Part shown: piece after piece, positions 15,363 to 25,599 of the stretch
Layout of the letters: each line of letters starts with the position of its first letter
Numbering within the stretch: position 1 is the first letter of the stretch
Origin: Mobilisporobacter senegalensis
GTDB lineage: Bacteria; Bacillota; Clostridia; Lachnospirales; Lachnospiraceae
DNA: 64,000 nucleotides
Reading direction: 5' to 3'
Assembly: GCF_003752155.1 (NCBI RefSeq)
Contig: NZ_RJVG01000011.1
Span: 1-64,000, forward strand
The notes under the pieces: model-generated
Databases searched by the model: none
What the model saw: the letters and a program-made list of their open reading frames with translations, nothing else
Told to the model about the DNA's origin: nothing
Position numbers and translations under genes: made by a program

Positions 15363-16763
15363 GTGATACACCAATATAAAAATAACGGATATAATATTGT
15401 TCTGGATGTGAACAGTGGAATGATACATATTGTAGATGAATTAGTATATGATATTATCTCATTATATGAAAGCCATGATGTAGATACCATTATAGAAAAG
15501 ATGATGGACAAGTATAGTATTCCAGAAAATGCTGGTCTGCTTGAGGACCCAATCAGTAAAGAACTTATTCTTGAAGGAATTGATGAAATAAGGCAGTTAA
15601 AAGAGGATGGAAGTCTTTTTACCGAAGATATTTACCAGAACTATATCTCAGAATTTAAAAATCGAGAGACAGTTGTTAAAGCACTGTGTCTGCATATTGC
15701 CCATGATTGTAATCTGGCATGTAAATATTGTTTTGCAGAAGAAGGGGAATATCATGGAAGACGTGCAATAATGAGCTATGAAGTCGGCAAAAAAGCCCTT
15801 GATTTCTTAATTGTTAATTCAGGGAAAAGACGCAACCTGGAAGTTGATTTCTTTGGTGGAGAACCATTGATGAATTTTCAGGTGGTTAGGGATTTAGTGA
15901 AGTATGGCAGAGAACAGGAAAAGATACATGATAAACATTTTCGCTTTACATTAACAACGAATGGATTATTATTGAATGATGATATCATAGCATTTGCCAA
16001 TGAAGAGATGGACAATGTGGTTTTAAGTATTGATGGAAGAAAAGAAATCCATGACCATATGAGACCATCAAGGAATGGAAAAGGCAGCTATGATATTATA
16101 CTACCTAAGTTTATTAAATTAGCTGAAAGCCGCAATCAGTCAAGATATTATGTGAGAGGAACATTTACCCGTAATAATCTTGATTTCTCAGAAGATGTAA
16201 TTCATTTAGCAGAGCTTGGATTTAAACAGATTTCTATGGAACCAGTAGTTTCATTACCAGAAGAACCTTACGCAATTACAGAAGAAGATATTCCTGTAAT
16301 TTGTGAAGAATATGATAAATTAGCAGAATATATGATTCAAAGCAAAAAGGAAGGAAGAAGCTTTAATTTCTTCCATTTTATGCTTGACCTTAGTGGGGGG
16401 CCATGTGTCGCAAAAAGATTATCAGGCTGTGGAACCGGAACAGAATATCTTGCAGTTACTCCTTGGGGAGATATTTATCCATGCCATCAATTTGTGGGAG
16501 AAGAAGAATATTTATTAGGAAATGTTGATGATGGGATAAAAAGAGACGATCTCGTGGAGGGATTTAAACATTGCAATGTATATTCAAAGGATAATTGTAA
16601 GGATTGCTTTGCAAGATATTACTGCAGTGGTGGATGCGCTGCAAACTCTTATAAATTCCATAATAATATTAACGATACATATGATATTGGATGTGAACTT
16701 CAAAGAAAACGTGTCGAATGTTCTATTATGTTAAAGGCAGCAGAACTAGATGGAGAAGAATGA
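15363..16763 (+). CDS. scfB: SCIFF radical SAM maturase
   Basis: The start is GTG at 15363, with AAAGGAG seven bases upstream. The 466-residue enzyme has an N-terminal peptide-recognition domain (about 1-100), the radical SAM cluster motif CNLACKYC (Cys116, Cys120, Cys123) and a cysteine-rich SPASM domain (about 345-455, with CHQF, CKDCFARYYCSGGC) for auxiliary iron-sulfur clusters. It forms Cys-to-Thr thioether bridges in the SCIFF peptide encoded just upstream. The next gene (secD) starts at the stop codon. Confidence 0.96.
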   Translation: MIHQYKNNGYNIVLDVNSGMIHIVDELVYDIISLYESHDVDTIIEKMMDKYSIPENAGLLEDPISKELILEGIDEIRQLKEDGSLFTEDIYQNYISEFKNRETVVKALCLHIAHDCNLACKYCFAEEGEYHGRRAIMSYEVGKKALDFLIVNSGKRRNLEVDFFGGEPLMNFQVVRDLVKYGREQEKIHDKHFRFTLTTNGLLLNDDIIAFANEEMDNVVLSIDGRKEIHDHMRPSRNGKGSYDIILPKFIKLAESRNQSRYYVRGTFTRNNLDFSEDVIHLAELGFKQISMEPVVSLPEEPYAITEEDIPVICEEYDKLAEYMIQSKKEGRSFNFFHFMLDLSGGPCVAKRLSGCGTGTEYLAVTPWGDIYPCHQFVGEEEYLLGNVDDGIKRDDLVEGFKHCNVYSKDNCKDCFARYYCSGGCAANSYKFHNNINDTYDIGCELQRKRVECSIMLKAAELDGEE

Positions 16764-17527
16764 TGAATAGGAAAAGAGGTTTTCTTTCTCTTGCCGGTGT
16801 GGTTATTGTAATGATTAGTCTCATTATAATTGTCATGATTGGAATTGGAGAAGACCATCTGGGAAGCATGAGAAATATTCATCTGGGGCTTGACTTAGCA
16901 GGTGGTGTAAGTGTTACCTATGAAGCGGTTGAAGCTGGAGCAACGAAAGAGCAGATGGATGACACTGTATATAAGATTCAGAAGCGGGTACAGGATCTGA
17001 ATACGGAATCTGCGGTATATAAAGAAGGTCTTAATCGTATTAATGTTGATATCCCGGGAATTTCAAATGCAAATCAGATTTTGTCCAGATTAGGAAATGC
17101 TGGTTCTATACAATTTACAGATGAAAATGGTAATTTGATCATTGATGGTTCGGATATTGCAACTGCAAAACCACAAATTTTACAGAGTAATTTTGGCACC
17201 GAATATATTGTAGAATTAACATTAAATCAATCCGGGAAAATAAAATTCGGGAAAGCCACAAAAGAAAATATAGGAAAGACTATTTCGATCATTTATGATG
17301 GGGAAGTAATATATAGCCCTAAAGTAGAAGATGAAATTACAATGGGACAGGCACAAATATCAGGACAGGAGTCTTTTGAAGAGGCAGAAAAACTGGCATC
17401 ATCCATACGTATAGGTGCATTGCCCCTTGAATTAAAAGAGATACGATCCAATGTAGTTGGAGCGAAACTTGGTTCACAAGCAGTGACAACAAGCCTGACT
17501 GCAGGATTCTACCATTGTTATTTTTGA
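16763..17527 (+). pseudogene. secD: Truncated SecD (N-terminal half only)
   Basis: The start at 16763 overlaps the scfB stop. The protein carries the first membrane segment (residues 7-27), the SecD signature HLGLDLAGG and the periplasmic P1 domain through to IRSNVVGAKLGSQAV. In normal SecD the next residues (SLTAG) open a block of five membrane segments. Here the frame ends after SLTAGFYHCYF. The following DNA is the end of secF in another frame, so the membrane channel half of SecD is gone. Either a genuine deletion or an assembly join; see the secF entry. Confidence 0.85.
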
Positions 17528-17804
17528 TAGGATTCGTGAGAACATGAAAGCTGGAATGAATAAACAATCATTAGAAGATATAGTGGATACAAGTATAACT
17601 CAAACTTTAAGAAGAAGTATTCATACATCATTTACTACATTCATTACTGTATTTTTATTATACGTATTAGGAGTAGAATCTATTAAAGACTTTGCTTTTC
17701 CATTAATGACAGGAATAGTATTTGGTGCATATTCTTCTATTTGCATTGCGGGAACCTTATGGTATCTGTTAAAAACAAGGTTTATCAAAAAGAAGATTAG
17801 ATAG
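17511..17804 (+). pseudogene. secF: SecF C-terminal fragment
   Basis: From 17511 a different frame reads TIVIFDRIRENMKAGM and continues through NQTLRRS-like sequence and two membrane segments to a basic end. These are the last two helices of SecF, from the conserved FDRIREN motif on. An ATG at 17544 could serve as start but lacks a ribosome site. The SecF N-terminus, its periplasmic domain and four helices are absent. The junction with secD lies at about 17505-17515, and the two frames do not match, so no fused SecDF is made. Confidence 0.85.
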
Positions 17805-17811
17805 GAAAGCT

Positions 17812-19587
17812 ATGGAAAAATGGTTTATTAAAAATAAAAAGGCAGATTTTTCTCTCATTGCAAAACAATTTGGAATCAGTGAAGTGCTGTCCAGATTAAT
17901 TATTAATCGAGGGATTAAAAATAATGAAGAATTGGAAGCATATCTTAATCCGGATTATTCTAAGATGCACAATCCGCTGTTATTAAAGGATGTGAATTTA
18001 TCTGCGGATATATTAATAAAGAAGATTCAGAACGGATCTAAAATACGTATCGTTGGAGATTATGATGTAGACGGTGTAATATCTACTTATCTCTTAAAAA
18101 CAGCATTAGACAGGTGTGATGCAAATGTGGATTATGAGATTCCGGATCGTGTAAAAGATGGGTACGGAATAAACAAGTCTATTATTGAAAAGGCACATAA
18201 CGATCAGGTGGATACGATCATTACCTGTGATAATGGAATTGCTGCCATAGATCAAATTGAATATGCAAAGTCCCTTGGAATCACAGTAATTATTACGGAT
18301 CACCACGATATCCCCTTTTCCATGGAAGCAGATAAAAAGGTATATCATGTTCCGGATGCAGATGCTGTAATTAATCCAAAACAAATGGATTGTGAATATC
18401 CATTTAAATGCATTTGCGGTGCTGCCGTTGCCTATAAATTAATCGAGGTATTATACGATAAAATGTATATACCTAGTGGTGAAGCCAGAAATCTATTAGA
18501 ATTTGTGGCAATTGCCACAGTATGTGACGTAATGGATCTGGTTGATGAGAACCGGGTGATTGTTAAGATTGGACTTGAGAAGATGAAAAAGTCTGAAAAT
18601 CTGGGATTAAAGGCGTTGATTCGGGAAAATCAATTAGAGGAACATCAGATAAATACATACCACCTGGGATTTATTATCGGACCTTGCATAAATGCTTCCG
18701 GACGTTTGGAAAGTGCTAAACTTGGACTCAGAATGTTATTGTCTTCATCAAAAGAAGAAGCAGCTGCATATGCAAGGCAGTTAAAGAAACTTAATGATGA
18801 GCGAAAAGAAATGACAAATCAGGGTGTTCTTAATGCAATTAATATAATAGAAGAAAGTAATATGAAAGAAGATAAGATTTTCGTTGTATATTTAGAAGAC
18901 TGTCATGAAAGTATCGCCGGGATTATTGCTGGCAGGATTAAAGAAAAATATAATAAACCAACGATTATTTTAACGAAAGGTGAAGAAGGAGCAAAAGGTT
19001 CTGCCAGGTCTATTGAAGAATATAATATGTTCGAGGAATTAAACCGCTGCAAGTCATTATTAACAAAATTCGGGGGACATCCTATGGCAGCAGGATTATC
19101 CATGGATGAGGAGAATATTGATTTATTAAGGCGACAATTAAACCATAACACAACTTTAACTGAGAATGACTTGGCTCGCAAAATATCATTTGATATGGTG
19201 TTACCTTTTTATGAAGTTAATATACCTTTAATTGAAGAATTTAATAAGTTAGAGCCTTTTGGAAAAGGGAATGGAAAGCCCTTATTTGCCCTTAAGGATA
19301 TAAAAATAATAAAAGGTATAAAATTAGGACAGAATAAAAATGTAATAAAATTATCGGTATATCACAAGGAAAATCCAGGAAGACAATATACTGCCATGCT
19401 TTTCTCAGATACTGCTGCCTTTGAAGAAAATATAATTTTTATCTATGGTCAGGAACAATTGGATAAGTTATATGAAGGGCATAATAATAATATCAGTATG
19501 GATATGATTTATTATCCGGATATCAACGAATATAACGGATATCAAAATATTCAATTTGTAATACAAAATTATAGATTTTTACAATAA
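17812..19587 (+). CDS. recJ: Single-stranded-DNA-specific exonuclease RecJ
   Basis: A 591-residue protein with the DHH phosphoesterase motifs in order: GDYDVDGVIS (near 82), TCDNGIAA, ITDHHD (near 163), then the DHHA1 part (GRLESAKLG, GIIAGRIKEKY, GGHPMAAG) and a C-terminal OB domain (EPFGKGNGKP). It is a 5'-3' exonuclease in recombination and mismatch repair. It starts seven bases after the secF fragment and sits in the usual secDF-recJ-apt-rel order. Confidence 0.95.
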   Translation: MEKWFIKNKKADFSLIAKQFGISEVLSRLIINRGIKNNEELEAYLNPDYSKMHNPLLLKDVNLSADILIKKIQNGSKIRIVGDYDVDGVISTYLLKTALDRCDANVDYEIPDRVKDGYGINKSIIEKAHNDQVDTIITCDNGIAAIDQIEYAKSLGITVIITDHHDIPFSMEADKKVYHVPDADAVINPKQMDCEYPFKCICGAAVAYKLIEVLYDKMYIPSGEARNLLEFVAIATVCDVMDLVDENRVIVKIGLEKMKKSENLGLKALIRENQLEEHQINTYHLGFIIGPCINASGRLESAKLGLRMLLSSSKEEAAAYARQLKKLNDERKEMTNQGVLNAINIIEESNMKEDKIFVVYLEDCHESIAGIIAGRIKEKYNKPTIILTKGEEGAKGSARSIEEYNMFEELNRCKSLLTKFGGHPMAAGLSMDEENIDLLRRQLNHNTTLTENDLARKISFDMVLPFYEVNIPLIEEFNKLEPFGKGNGKPLFALKDIKIIKGIKLGQNKNVIKLSVYHKENPGRQYTAMLFSDTAAFEENIIFIYGQEQLDKLYEGHNNNISMDMIYYPDINEYNGYQNIQFVIQNYRFLQ

Positions 19588-19682
19588 ATGATGTTATAAT
19601 ATGTGTTTGTGAGAAACATAAAGTTTGGGCAACTATAAATACAATGAGAGATTTGAATTATATAATTAAAGGAGCAGTTCAA

Positions 19683-20207
19683 ATGAAAAAATTAGAAGAA
19701 TATGTAAGAAGTATACCTGATTTTCCAGAAGAAGGAATTATATTTAGAGATATAACAAGTGTATTACAAGATAAAGACGGTCTTAGATTAGCAATTGATC
19801 AAATGCAAGAGACTCTTAACGGAGTAGACTTTGATATTGTATTAGGACCAGAATCAAGAGGCTTTATATTTGGTGTACCTATTGCATATAATCTAAATAA
19901 AGCATTTGTTCCAGTTCGTAAAAAAGGTAAACTTCCATGTGAGACAGTTGAAATGGAATACGACCTTGAGTATGGTACAGCTACAATCGAAATCCATAAA
20001 GATGCCATTAAGCCAGGACAAAAAGTTGTTATTATTGATGACTTGATTGCTACAGGAGGTACGATTGAAGCCATTACCAAATTAGTAAAACAGCTTGGTG
20101 GAGAAGTTGTTAAGATTGTTTTCCTAATGGAATTAGAAGGTCTCAAAGGAAGAGAAAAACTAGCTGGATATGACGTTAGATCCATTATCAGTTATCCTGG
20201 AAAATAA
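19683..20207 (+). CDS. apt: Adenine phosphoribosyltransferase
   Basis: The start at 19683 is preferred because AAAGGAG lies eight bases before it; an earlier in-frame ATG at 19644 has no such site. The 174 residues are the usual length, with the PRPP loop VVIIDDLIATGGT and the typical start EEYVRSIPDFPEEGIIFRDI. It salvages adenine to AMP. It is followed by a terminator. Confidence 0.97.
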   Translation: MKKLEEYVRSIPDFPEEGIIFRDITSVLQDKDGLRLAIDQMQETLNGVDFDIVLGPESRGFIFGVPIAYNLNKAFVPVRKKGKLPCETVEMEYDLEYGTATIEIHKDAIKPGQKVVIIDDLIATGGTIEAITKLVKQLGGEVVKIVFLMELEGLKGREKLAGYDVRSIISYPGK

Positions 20208-20252
20208 TATATATTGAATTAATATATTTGATGGGAAAATTTTTATAAAATT

Positions 20253-20291
20253 GGGCTGTTTTGCAAATGTTAAGCAAAACAGTCCTTTTTG
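20253..20291 (+). terminator. Terminator after apt
   Basis: GGGCTGTTTTGC pairs with GCAAAACAGTCC, followed by TTTTTG. Confidence 0.9.
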
Positions 20292-20335
20292 TAAATGAAA
20301 ATATTTATACATTTGACAGAATTCGCATAAAGGAA

Positions 20336-20364
20336 TTGATTTTTCTTAGAAAATTATTTATAAT
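20336..20364 (+). promoter_or_regulatory. Promoter of rel
   Basis: TTGATT (20336-20341), a 17-base spacer and TATAAT (20359-20364), 37 bases before the rel ATG. Confidence 0.65.
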
Positions 20365-20400
20365 TGAATGATATAAACTCAAAAATTAGGTGGTGAGATC

Positions 20401-22701
20401 ATGGAAAAAAAGAGAAAAATAGAGAAAAATGACATAATGATGGAAGAAAATCTGGGAATTACACCTCCTTTAGATTCTGTTACTCCTGAGCAATTATATG
20501 AAGATTTAATTAATACAGTAAGAAGCTATCACCCATCCGCAGATATTTCCATGATTGAAAAAGCCTATATCATCGCAAAAGATGCTCATAAGGAACAACT
20601 TAGAAAATCTGGAGAACCGTATATTATTCATCCACTTTGTGTTGGTATCATCCTGGCAAAATTAGAGTTAGACAAGGAGACCATTGTTGCAGGTATTCTT
20701 CATGATGTAGTAGAGGATACAGTGTTAACAACAGAGCAGATCGGGAAAGAGTTCAGTGATGAAATTGCTTTACTTGTAGATGGAGTTACAAAATTAACAC
20801 AATTAAATTATTCAAAAGATAAAGTAGAGATCCAGGCTGAGAATTTAAGAAAAATGTTTCTTGCCATGGCCAAGGATATTCGTGTTATTTTAATTAAGTT
20901 AGCAGACAGACTTCATAATATGCGGACATTACAGTTTATGTCACCCCAGAAACAGAAAGAAAAAGCAAGAGAAACCATGGATATTTATGCTCCGATTGCA
21001 CAAAGGCTTGGTATCTCTAAAATTAAGATAGAACTTGATGATTTATCATTAAAATATCTGGAACCAGAAGTATATGAAGAATTAACTGAAAAAATCACTT
21101 CAAAAATAAGCGATATTGAAGCCTTTATCAATAATATCGTGGATGAAGTGAGAAATCATATTGAAGTAGCGACCATAGAGGCAACTGTAAATGGAAGGGT
21201 AAAACATTATTTTAGTATTTACAAAAAGATGGTAAATCAGAATAAAACCCTTGACCAGATTTATGACTTGTTCGCAGTTCGTATTATTGTAGATTCTGTG
21301 AAAGATTGTTATGCGGCTCTTGGAGTAATCCATGAGATGTATAAGCCGATTCCGGGACGTTTTAAAGATTATATCGCGATGCCAAAACCTAATATGTATC
21401 AGTCTCTTCATACTACCTTAATTGGTCCTATGGGGCAGCCATTTGAGATACAGATTCGTACCTTTGATATGCATAGAACAGCAGAATATGGTATTGCTGC
21501 CCATTGGAAGTATAAAGAGAATCAAGACGGTAAGAATGCCCATGATAAGGAGGAAGCAAAACTCACATGGCTTAGACAGATTCTTGAATGGCAGCGGGAT
21601 ATGTCTGATAATAAAGAATTTTTGAGCCTGTTAAAAAGTGATTTTGATCTTTTTTCTGAAAGTGTATACTGTTTTACGCCGACTGGAGACGTTAAGAATC
21701 TTCCAAATGGTTCTACTCCTATTGATTTTGCCTATAGCATTCATAGTGCAGTAGGAAATAAGATGGTAGGAGCAAGGGTGAATGGGAAATTAGTTACCAT
21801 AGATTATAAGATTCAAAATGGGGATCGAATTGATATTGTAACTTCACAAAATTCCAAAGGACCGAGCAGGGACTGGCTATCATTAGTGAAAAGTACCCAG
21901 GCTAAAAATAAGATTAATCAATGGTTTAAAACAGAGTTGAAAGAAGATAATATCTTACGTGGAAAAGAACTCATGATGAGTTATTGTAAGAATAAGAATA
22001 TAGTCCTTAGTGATTTACTAAAGCCTGAATATATGAATAAGGCTATGACAAAATATGGTTTCAGGGATTGGGATTCTGTCTATGCAGCAATAGGGCATGG
22101 TGGACTGAAAGAAGGACAGATAGTCAATAAACTTGTGGAATCCTATGAGAAGAAACATAAGAAAGCGATTACAGATGAAAAGCTATTAGAAGCAATCTCA
22201 GAAGTAAAAGAGAATAAACCTGCCACTGTAGCAAAGTCAAAGGGCGGAATTGTGGTAGAAGGAATTCATGATGTTGCGGTACGCTTTTCAAAATGTTGTA
22301 GTCCGGTGCCAGGGGATGAAATTATTGGATTTGTAACCAGGGGCAGAGGAGTATCTATTCACAGAACAGATTGTATCAATGTGATTAACCTTCCAGAAGA
22401 AGATAGAGCCCGTCTTATAGAAGCAGAATGGTCCCAGCCATCTGAAAGAGCCCAAAGTGAATTGTACACAGCAGAACTTAAGATATATGCCCATAATCGC
22501 AGTGGTGTTCTGCTTGATATCTCAAGAACATTTACAGAGAATGCTATTGATGTTACATCTATGAATGTCAGGACAAATAAACAGGGAACAGCAACTATAA
22601 GTATTGGTTTTGAAGTTCGTGGAGTAGAACAATTAAAGGTTTTAGTTGCGAAGCTCAGAAATATTGAGAGTGTCATAGATATTGAAAGGACTACGGGCTG
22701 A
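20401..22701 (+). CDS. rel: Bifunctional (p)ppGpp synthetase/hydrolase
   Basis: A 766-residue long RSH protein. It has the HD hydrolase domain (HPLCVGIILAKLELD, ILHDVVEDT near residue 100), the synthetase domain (GRVKHYFSIYKKM, YKPIPGRFKDYIA, YQSLHT), the TGS domain (VYCFTPTGDVKNLPNGSTPIDFAYSIHS), a zinc-finger/CC region (FSKCCSPVPGDEIIGF) and a C-terminal ACT domain. Both enzymatic halves look intact. It sits between apt and the MBL hydrolase, as in other Firmicutes. Confidence 0.97.
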   Translation: MEKKRKIEKNDIMMEENLGITPPLDSVTPEQLYEDLINTVRSYHPSADISMIEKAYIIAKDAHKEQLRKSGEPYIIHPLCVGIILAKLELDKETIVAGILHDVVEDTVLTTEQIGKEFSDEIALLVDGVTKLTQLNYSKDKVEIQAENLRKMFLAMAKDIRVILIKLADRLHNMRTLQFMSPQKQKEKARETMDIYAPIAQRLGISKIKIELDDLSLKYLEPEVYEELTEKITSKISDIEAFINNIVDEVRNHIEVATIEATVNGRVKHYFSIYKKMVNQNKTLDQIYDLFAVRIIVDSVKDCYAALGVIHEMYKPIPGRFKDYIAMPKPNMYQSLHTTLIGPMGQPFEIQIRTFDMHRTAEYGIAAHWKYKENQDGKNAHDKEEAKLTWLRQILEWQRDMSDNKEFLSLLKSDFDLFSESVYCFTPTGDVKNLPNGSTPIDFAYSIHSAVGNKMVGARVNGKLVTIDYKIQNGDRIDIVTSQNSKGPSRDWLSLVKSTQAKNKINQWFKTELKEDNILRGKELMMSYCKNKNIVLSDLLKPEYMNKAMTKYGFRDWDSVYAAIGHGGLKEGQIVNKLVESYEKKHKKAITDEKLLEAISEVKENKPATVAKSKGGIVVEGIHDVAVRFSKCCSPVPGDEIIGFVTRGRGVSIHRTDCINVINLPEEDRARLIEAEWSQPSERAQSELYTAELKIYAHNRSGVLLDISRTFTENAIDVTSMNVRTNKQGTATISIGFEVRGVEQLKVLVAKLRNIESVIDIERTTG

Positions 22702-22742
22702 TTTCATTACAATATCTAAAAATGTTTGGAGAGGACGAAAAG

Positions 22743-23411
22743 ATGAAAGAAGACAGCATAATAGGAAATCTGCATATTCATATATGTATCTTAGGCTCGG
22801 TACGAACAAATTGTTATATTTTATGTAATAAGCTGACAAATGAAGCAATTGTAATTGATCCGGCAGATCAGGCAAATGTAATCATAGATTATATCAATAA
22901 TCAGAACTTATTATTAAAAGGAGTTTTATTAACTCATGGACATTTTGATCATATTCTTGCGGCTGCTGCAATAGCCAGAGAATATGGTGTTAAAATTTAT
23001 GCAAATGAGAATGAGCGAGAGCTGTTAGCAGACAGCCATATGAATTTTTCAAAGACAGCTGGCTGTGACTATGGTATGGAGCCGGATGAAGTATTGAAAG
23101 ACGGGCAGGTTTTAAATCTTGCAGGATTTAAAATAAAAGTAATTCATACCCCTGGGCATACAATTGGAAGCAGCTGCTATTATCTGGAGAATGAAAAAGT
23201 ATTGTTTTCAGGAGACACTTTATTTCGTGAGACAGTGGGAAGAACAGATTTACCTACTGGTAATTTTTCAGCAATTATCTCATCAGTGAAAGAAATATTA
23301 ATGTTGCTGGAAGATGAGGTATTAGTGTATCCAGGGCATGGAGAATCTACTACCATCGGATATGAGAGAGAAAATAATGAATATCTGAATGTAGATAGAT
23401 TTTGGGAGTAG
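22743..23411 (+). CDS. Metallo-beta-lactamase-fold hydrolase (glyoxalase II-like)
   Basis: The start at 22743 has AGAGG eight bases upstream; the frame is open from 22722. The 222-residue protein has the metal motif THGHFDHI, the second histidine in HTPGHTIGSSCYY, an aspartate in FSGDTLF and a final histidine in YPGHGEST. It belongs to the short glyoxalase II-like group that follows rel in many Firmicutes. The true substrate is unknown. It ends two bases before the hemZ start. Confidence 0.88.
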   Translation: MKEDSIIGNLHIHICILGSVRTNCYILCNKLTNEAIVIDPADQANVIIDYINNQNLLLKGVLLTHGHFDHILAAAAIAREYGVKIYANENERELLADSHMNFSKTAGCDYGMEPDEVLKDGQVLNLAGFKIKVIHTPGHTIGSSCYYLENEKVLFSGDTLFRETVGRTDLPTGNFSAIISSVKEILMLLEDEVLVYPGHGESTTIGYERENNEYLNVDRFWE

Positions 23412-23413
23412 GT

Positions 23414-24937
23414 ATGATACAAGTAGAATTATCAATTGATGAATTTGCATATGACGTGAGATCTTTAATACAAGCTTTTTATCCCGATAAAAAGCTTGTA
23501 TTTATTGATAGTGATTATATGTTAAATAATAATATGTTGAAGGAAGATATTGAATTAAAAATTTCTGTAAAGTATATGGAGCATTTCATAGGTCTTTCAT
23601 TTTTCAAAAATGGAGTACCTATATTAGAGAATTCCGTAGAAGTAGTTTATGATATTAAAAATACAAATTCATTTATGGGTAAACTTAATTTAACAATGGA
23701 ACAAAGAAAGATTTATAAAAATGAATTGAAACGTCTTCTCTACAATATGTTATCTGAAGTTACAGGACAACTGCTCCCTTGGGGAACCTTAACAGGAATC
23801 CGTCCTACCAAGATACCTATGAAGATGTTAGAAGAACATTGTAAGGAATCTGATATTAAAAAACATATGTCAGAAGAATATCTGTGTTCCAAAGAGAAAG
23901 CAGATCTTTGTGTAAATATTGCAAAGAAAGAATATGATATTTTAAATAAAATAGATTATGAGAATGGTTATAGTATCTATATAGGAATCCCATTCTGTCC
24001 AACAACCTGTCTTTATTGTTCTTTCACATCTTATTCTATTGACAAATACGAGGATCAAGTAGAAGATTATCTTAAAGCACTCTTCATGGAAATTGAGGAC
24101 ATAAGCTCAAGGGTTCATAATAAAAAATTAATCACTGTCTATTTAGGTGGTGGAACTCCGACTACTCTTAATGCAGACCAATTAGAGAGAGTATTGGTTA
24201 AAATAAAGACTAGCTTTCCTATGGAACATGTGAGAGAATTAACAGTAGAAGCAGGCAGACCAGATAGTATAACAATAGATAAGCTAAAAGTCTTAAAAGA
24301 GCAGGGTGTCACAAGAATTTCAATTAATCCACAAACGATGAATCAAAAGACGCTGGACGTCATTGGAAGAAAACATACGGTGGATCAGATTATAGAGGCA
24401 TTTCATATGGCAAGACAAACAGGCCATGACAATATTAATATGGACCTGATCATAGGACTTCCAGGGGAGAACTATGAAGATGTATCATATACACTTAATG
24501 AAATTGATAAACTAAAACCAGACAGCCTGACAGTGCATACTTTGGCGATTAAGAGGGCAGCAAGGCTAAATACGAATAAAGAACAATATATGGAGATGAC
24601 ACCAACAGATACTATAAAAATGTTCACTCTTACAAGTGAGTATGCAATGAATGCAGGATATAAACCGTATTATTTATATAGGCAGAAGAATATGGCAGAC
24701 AATTTAGAGAATATTGGTTACTCTAAGGAAGGGAAAGAAGGAATCTATAATATACTGATAATGGAAGAAAAACACACGATTATAGCATTAGGAGCCGGTG
24801 CATCCTCTAAATTCGTATCCCAGGATGGTGATTTAATAGAGCGAAGTGAGAATGTGAAAAGTGTAAAAGATTACATTGAACGAGTAAATGAGATGATGGA
24901 GAGAAAGCATTTATTAATAGAAAGGAATTTTTCATGA
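23414..24937 (+). CDS. hemZ: Radical SAM coproporphyrinogen dehydrogenase-like HemZ
   Basis: The start is ATG at 23414; a TTG at 23402 would overlap the previous gene. The 507 residues include an N-terminal domain of about 150 residues (WGTLTGIRPTK) and a radical SAM core with FCPTTCLYCSF (CxxxCxxC), GGGTPT and GLPGE. HemZ proteins are HemN relatives; no other heme genes are in the window, so actual heme synthesis is not shown. It ends overlapping the HD-GYP start by four bases (ATGA). Confidence 0.9.
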   Translation: MIQVELSIDEFAYDVRSLIQAFYPDKKLVFIDSDYMLNNNMLKEDIELKISVKYMEHFIGLSFFKNGVPILENSVEVVYDIKNTNSFMGKLNLTMEQRKIYKNELKRLLYNMLSEVTGQLLPWGTLTGIRPTKIPMKMLEEHCKESDIKKHMSEEYLCSKEKADLCVNIAKKEYDILNKIDYENGYSIYIGIPFCPTTCLYCSFTSYSIDKYEDQVEDYLKALFMEIEDISSRVHNKKLITVYLGGGTPTTLNADQLERVLVKIKTSFPMEHVRELTVEAGRPDSITIDKLKVLKEQGVTRISINPQTMNQKTLDVIGRKHTVDQIIEAFHMARQTGHDNINMDLIIGLPGENYEDVSYTLNEIDKLKPDSLTVHTLAIKRAARLNTNKEQYMEMTPTDTIKMFTLTSEYAMNAGYKPYYLYRQKNMADNLENIGYSKEGKEGIYNILIMEEKHTIIALGAGASSKFVSQDGDLIERSENVKSVKDYIERVNEMMERKHLLIERNFS

Positions 24938-25590
24938 TTTCTCAGAATGAAGCACAATTATTAGATGTTGAAGAATTTGAAGATATAATAAAAGAGGATT
25001 TAACAGATGCGGTAGATCATGGTATTGTAGTTAGTAATTTGGCATATTTGTTATCCCAGGAGTTAGGTATGGATGAAGAGTTCTGCTATGATATGGCAAT
25101 TGCAGGAATGCTTCATGATATCGGGAAACTAAAATTAAGTAAATACCTATATGGCCGCAGAAAAGACAGCTTAAGGATAGAAGAGATGAAATATGTCAGA
25201 ATGCATTCTACATATAGTTATGATATCCTGAAGGAAAAAGATTTTAATGAAAAAATACTGGAAGCTATCTATCATCATCATGAGAATTACGACGGTTCCG
25301 GATACCCGGATAATCTAAAGGGAAGTTCTATTCCATGGGGCGCAAGAATATTAAGAACTTGCGATGTATTTGCAGCACTTATTTCATCAAGACCTTATAG
25401 AAGAGCATTTGATATTAATATGGCCATGGAATTAATGATCGATGAAGTAAAGAATTTTGATATGGAGATTTTTCTTGCTTTTCAAAGAGTGATCCATTCA
25501 GAAGCATTTGAAAAAGTAAAGAACTTTACTATGAATGCAAATAAAAAAGCCCTTGACAAAAGTATCGTTAATTACTACAATCAATTATAG
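24934..25590 (+). CDS. HD-GYP-domain phosphohydrolase
   Basis: A 218-residue stand-alone HD-GYP protein, with MLHDIGKLKLS (HD pair), the HHHENYDGSGYPDNLKG block that defines the subfamily, and CDVFAALISSRPYRRA. Such proteins usually hydrolyse cyclic di-GMP. There is no receiver or sensor domain. It is translationally coupled to hemZ (overlap ATGA), and the T-box of hisS follows. Confidence 0.9.
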   Translation: MISQNEAQLLDVEEFEDIIKEDLTDAVDHGIVVSNLAYLLSQELGMDEEFCYDMAIAGMLHDIGKLKLSKYLYGRRKDSLRIEEMKYVRMHSTYSYDILKEKDFNEKILEAIYHHHENYDGSGYPDNLKGSSIPWGARILRTCDVFAALISSRPYRRAFDINMAMELMIDEVKNFDMEIFLAFQRVIHSEAFEKVKNFTMNANKKALDKSIVNYYNQL

Positions 25591-25599
25591 TTATATGTA

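Noticed and set aside
17544-17804. An intact small membrane protein gene
   Set aside because: Its sequence is the SecF C-terminus and homology extends upstream of the ATG to 17511; it has no ribosome site.
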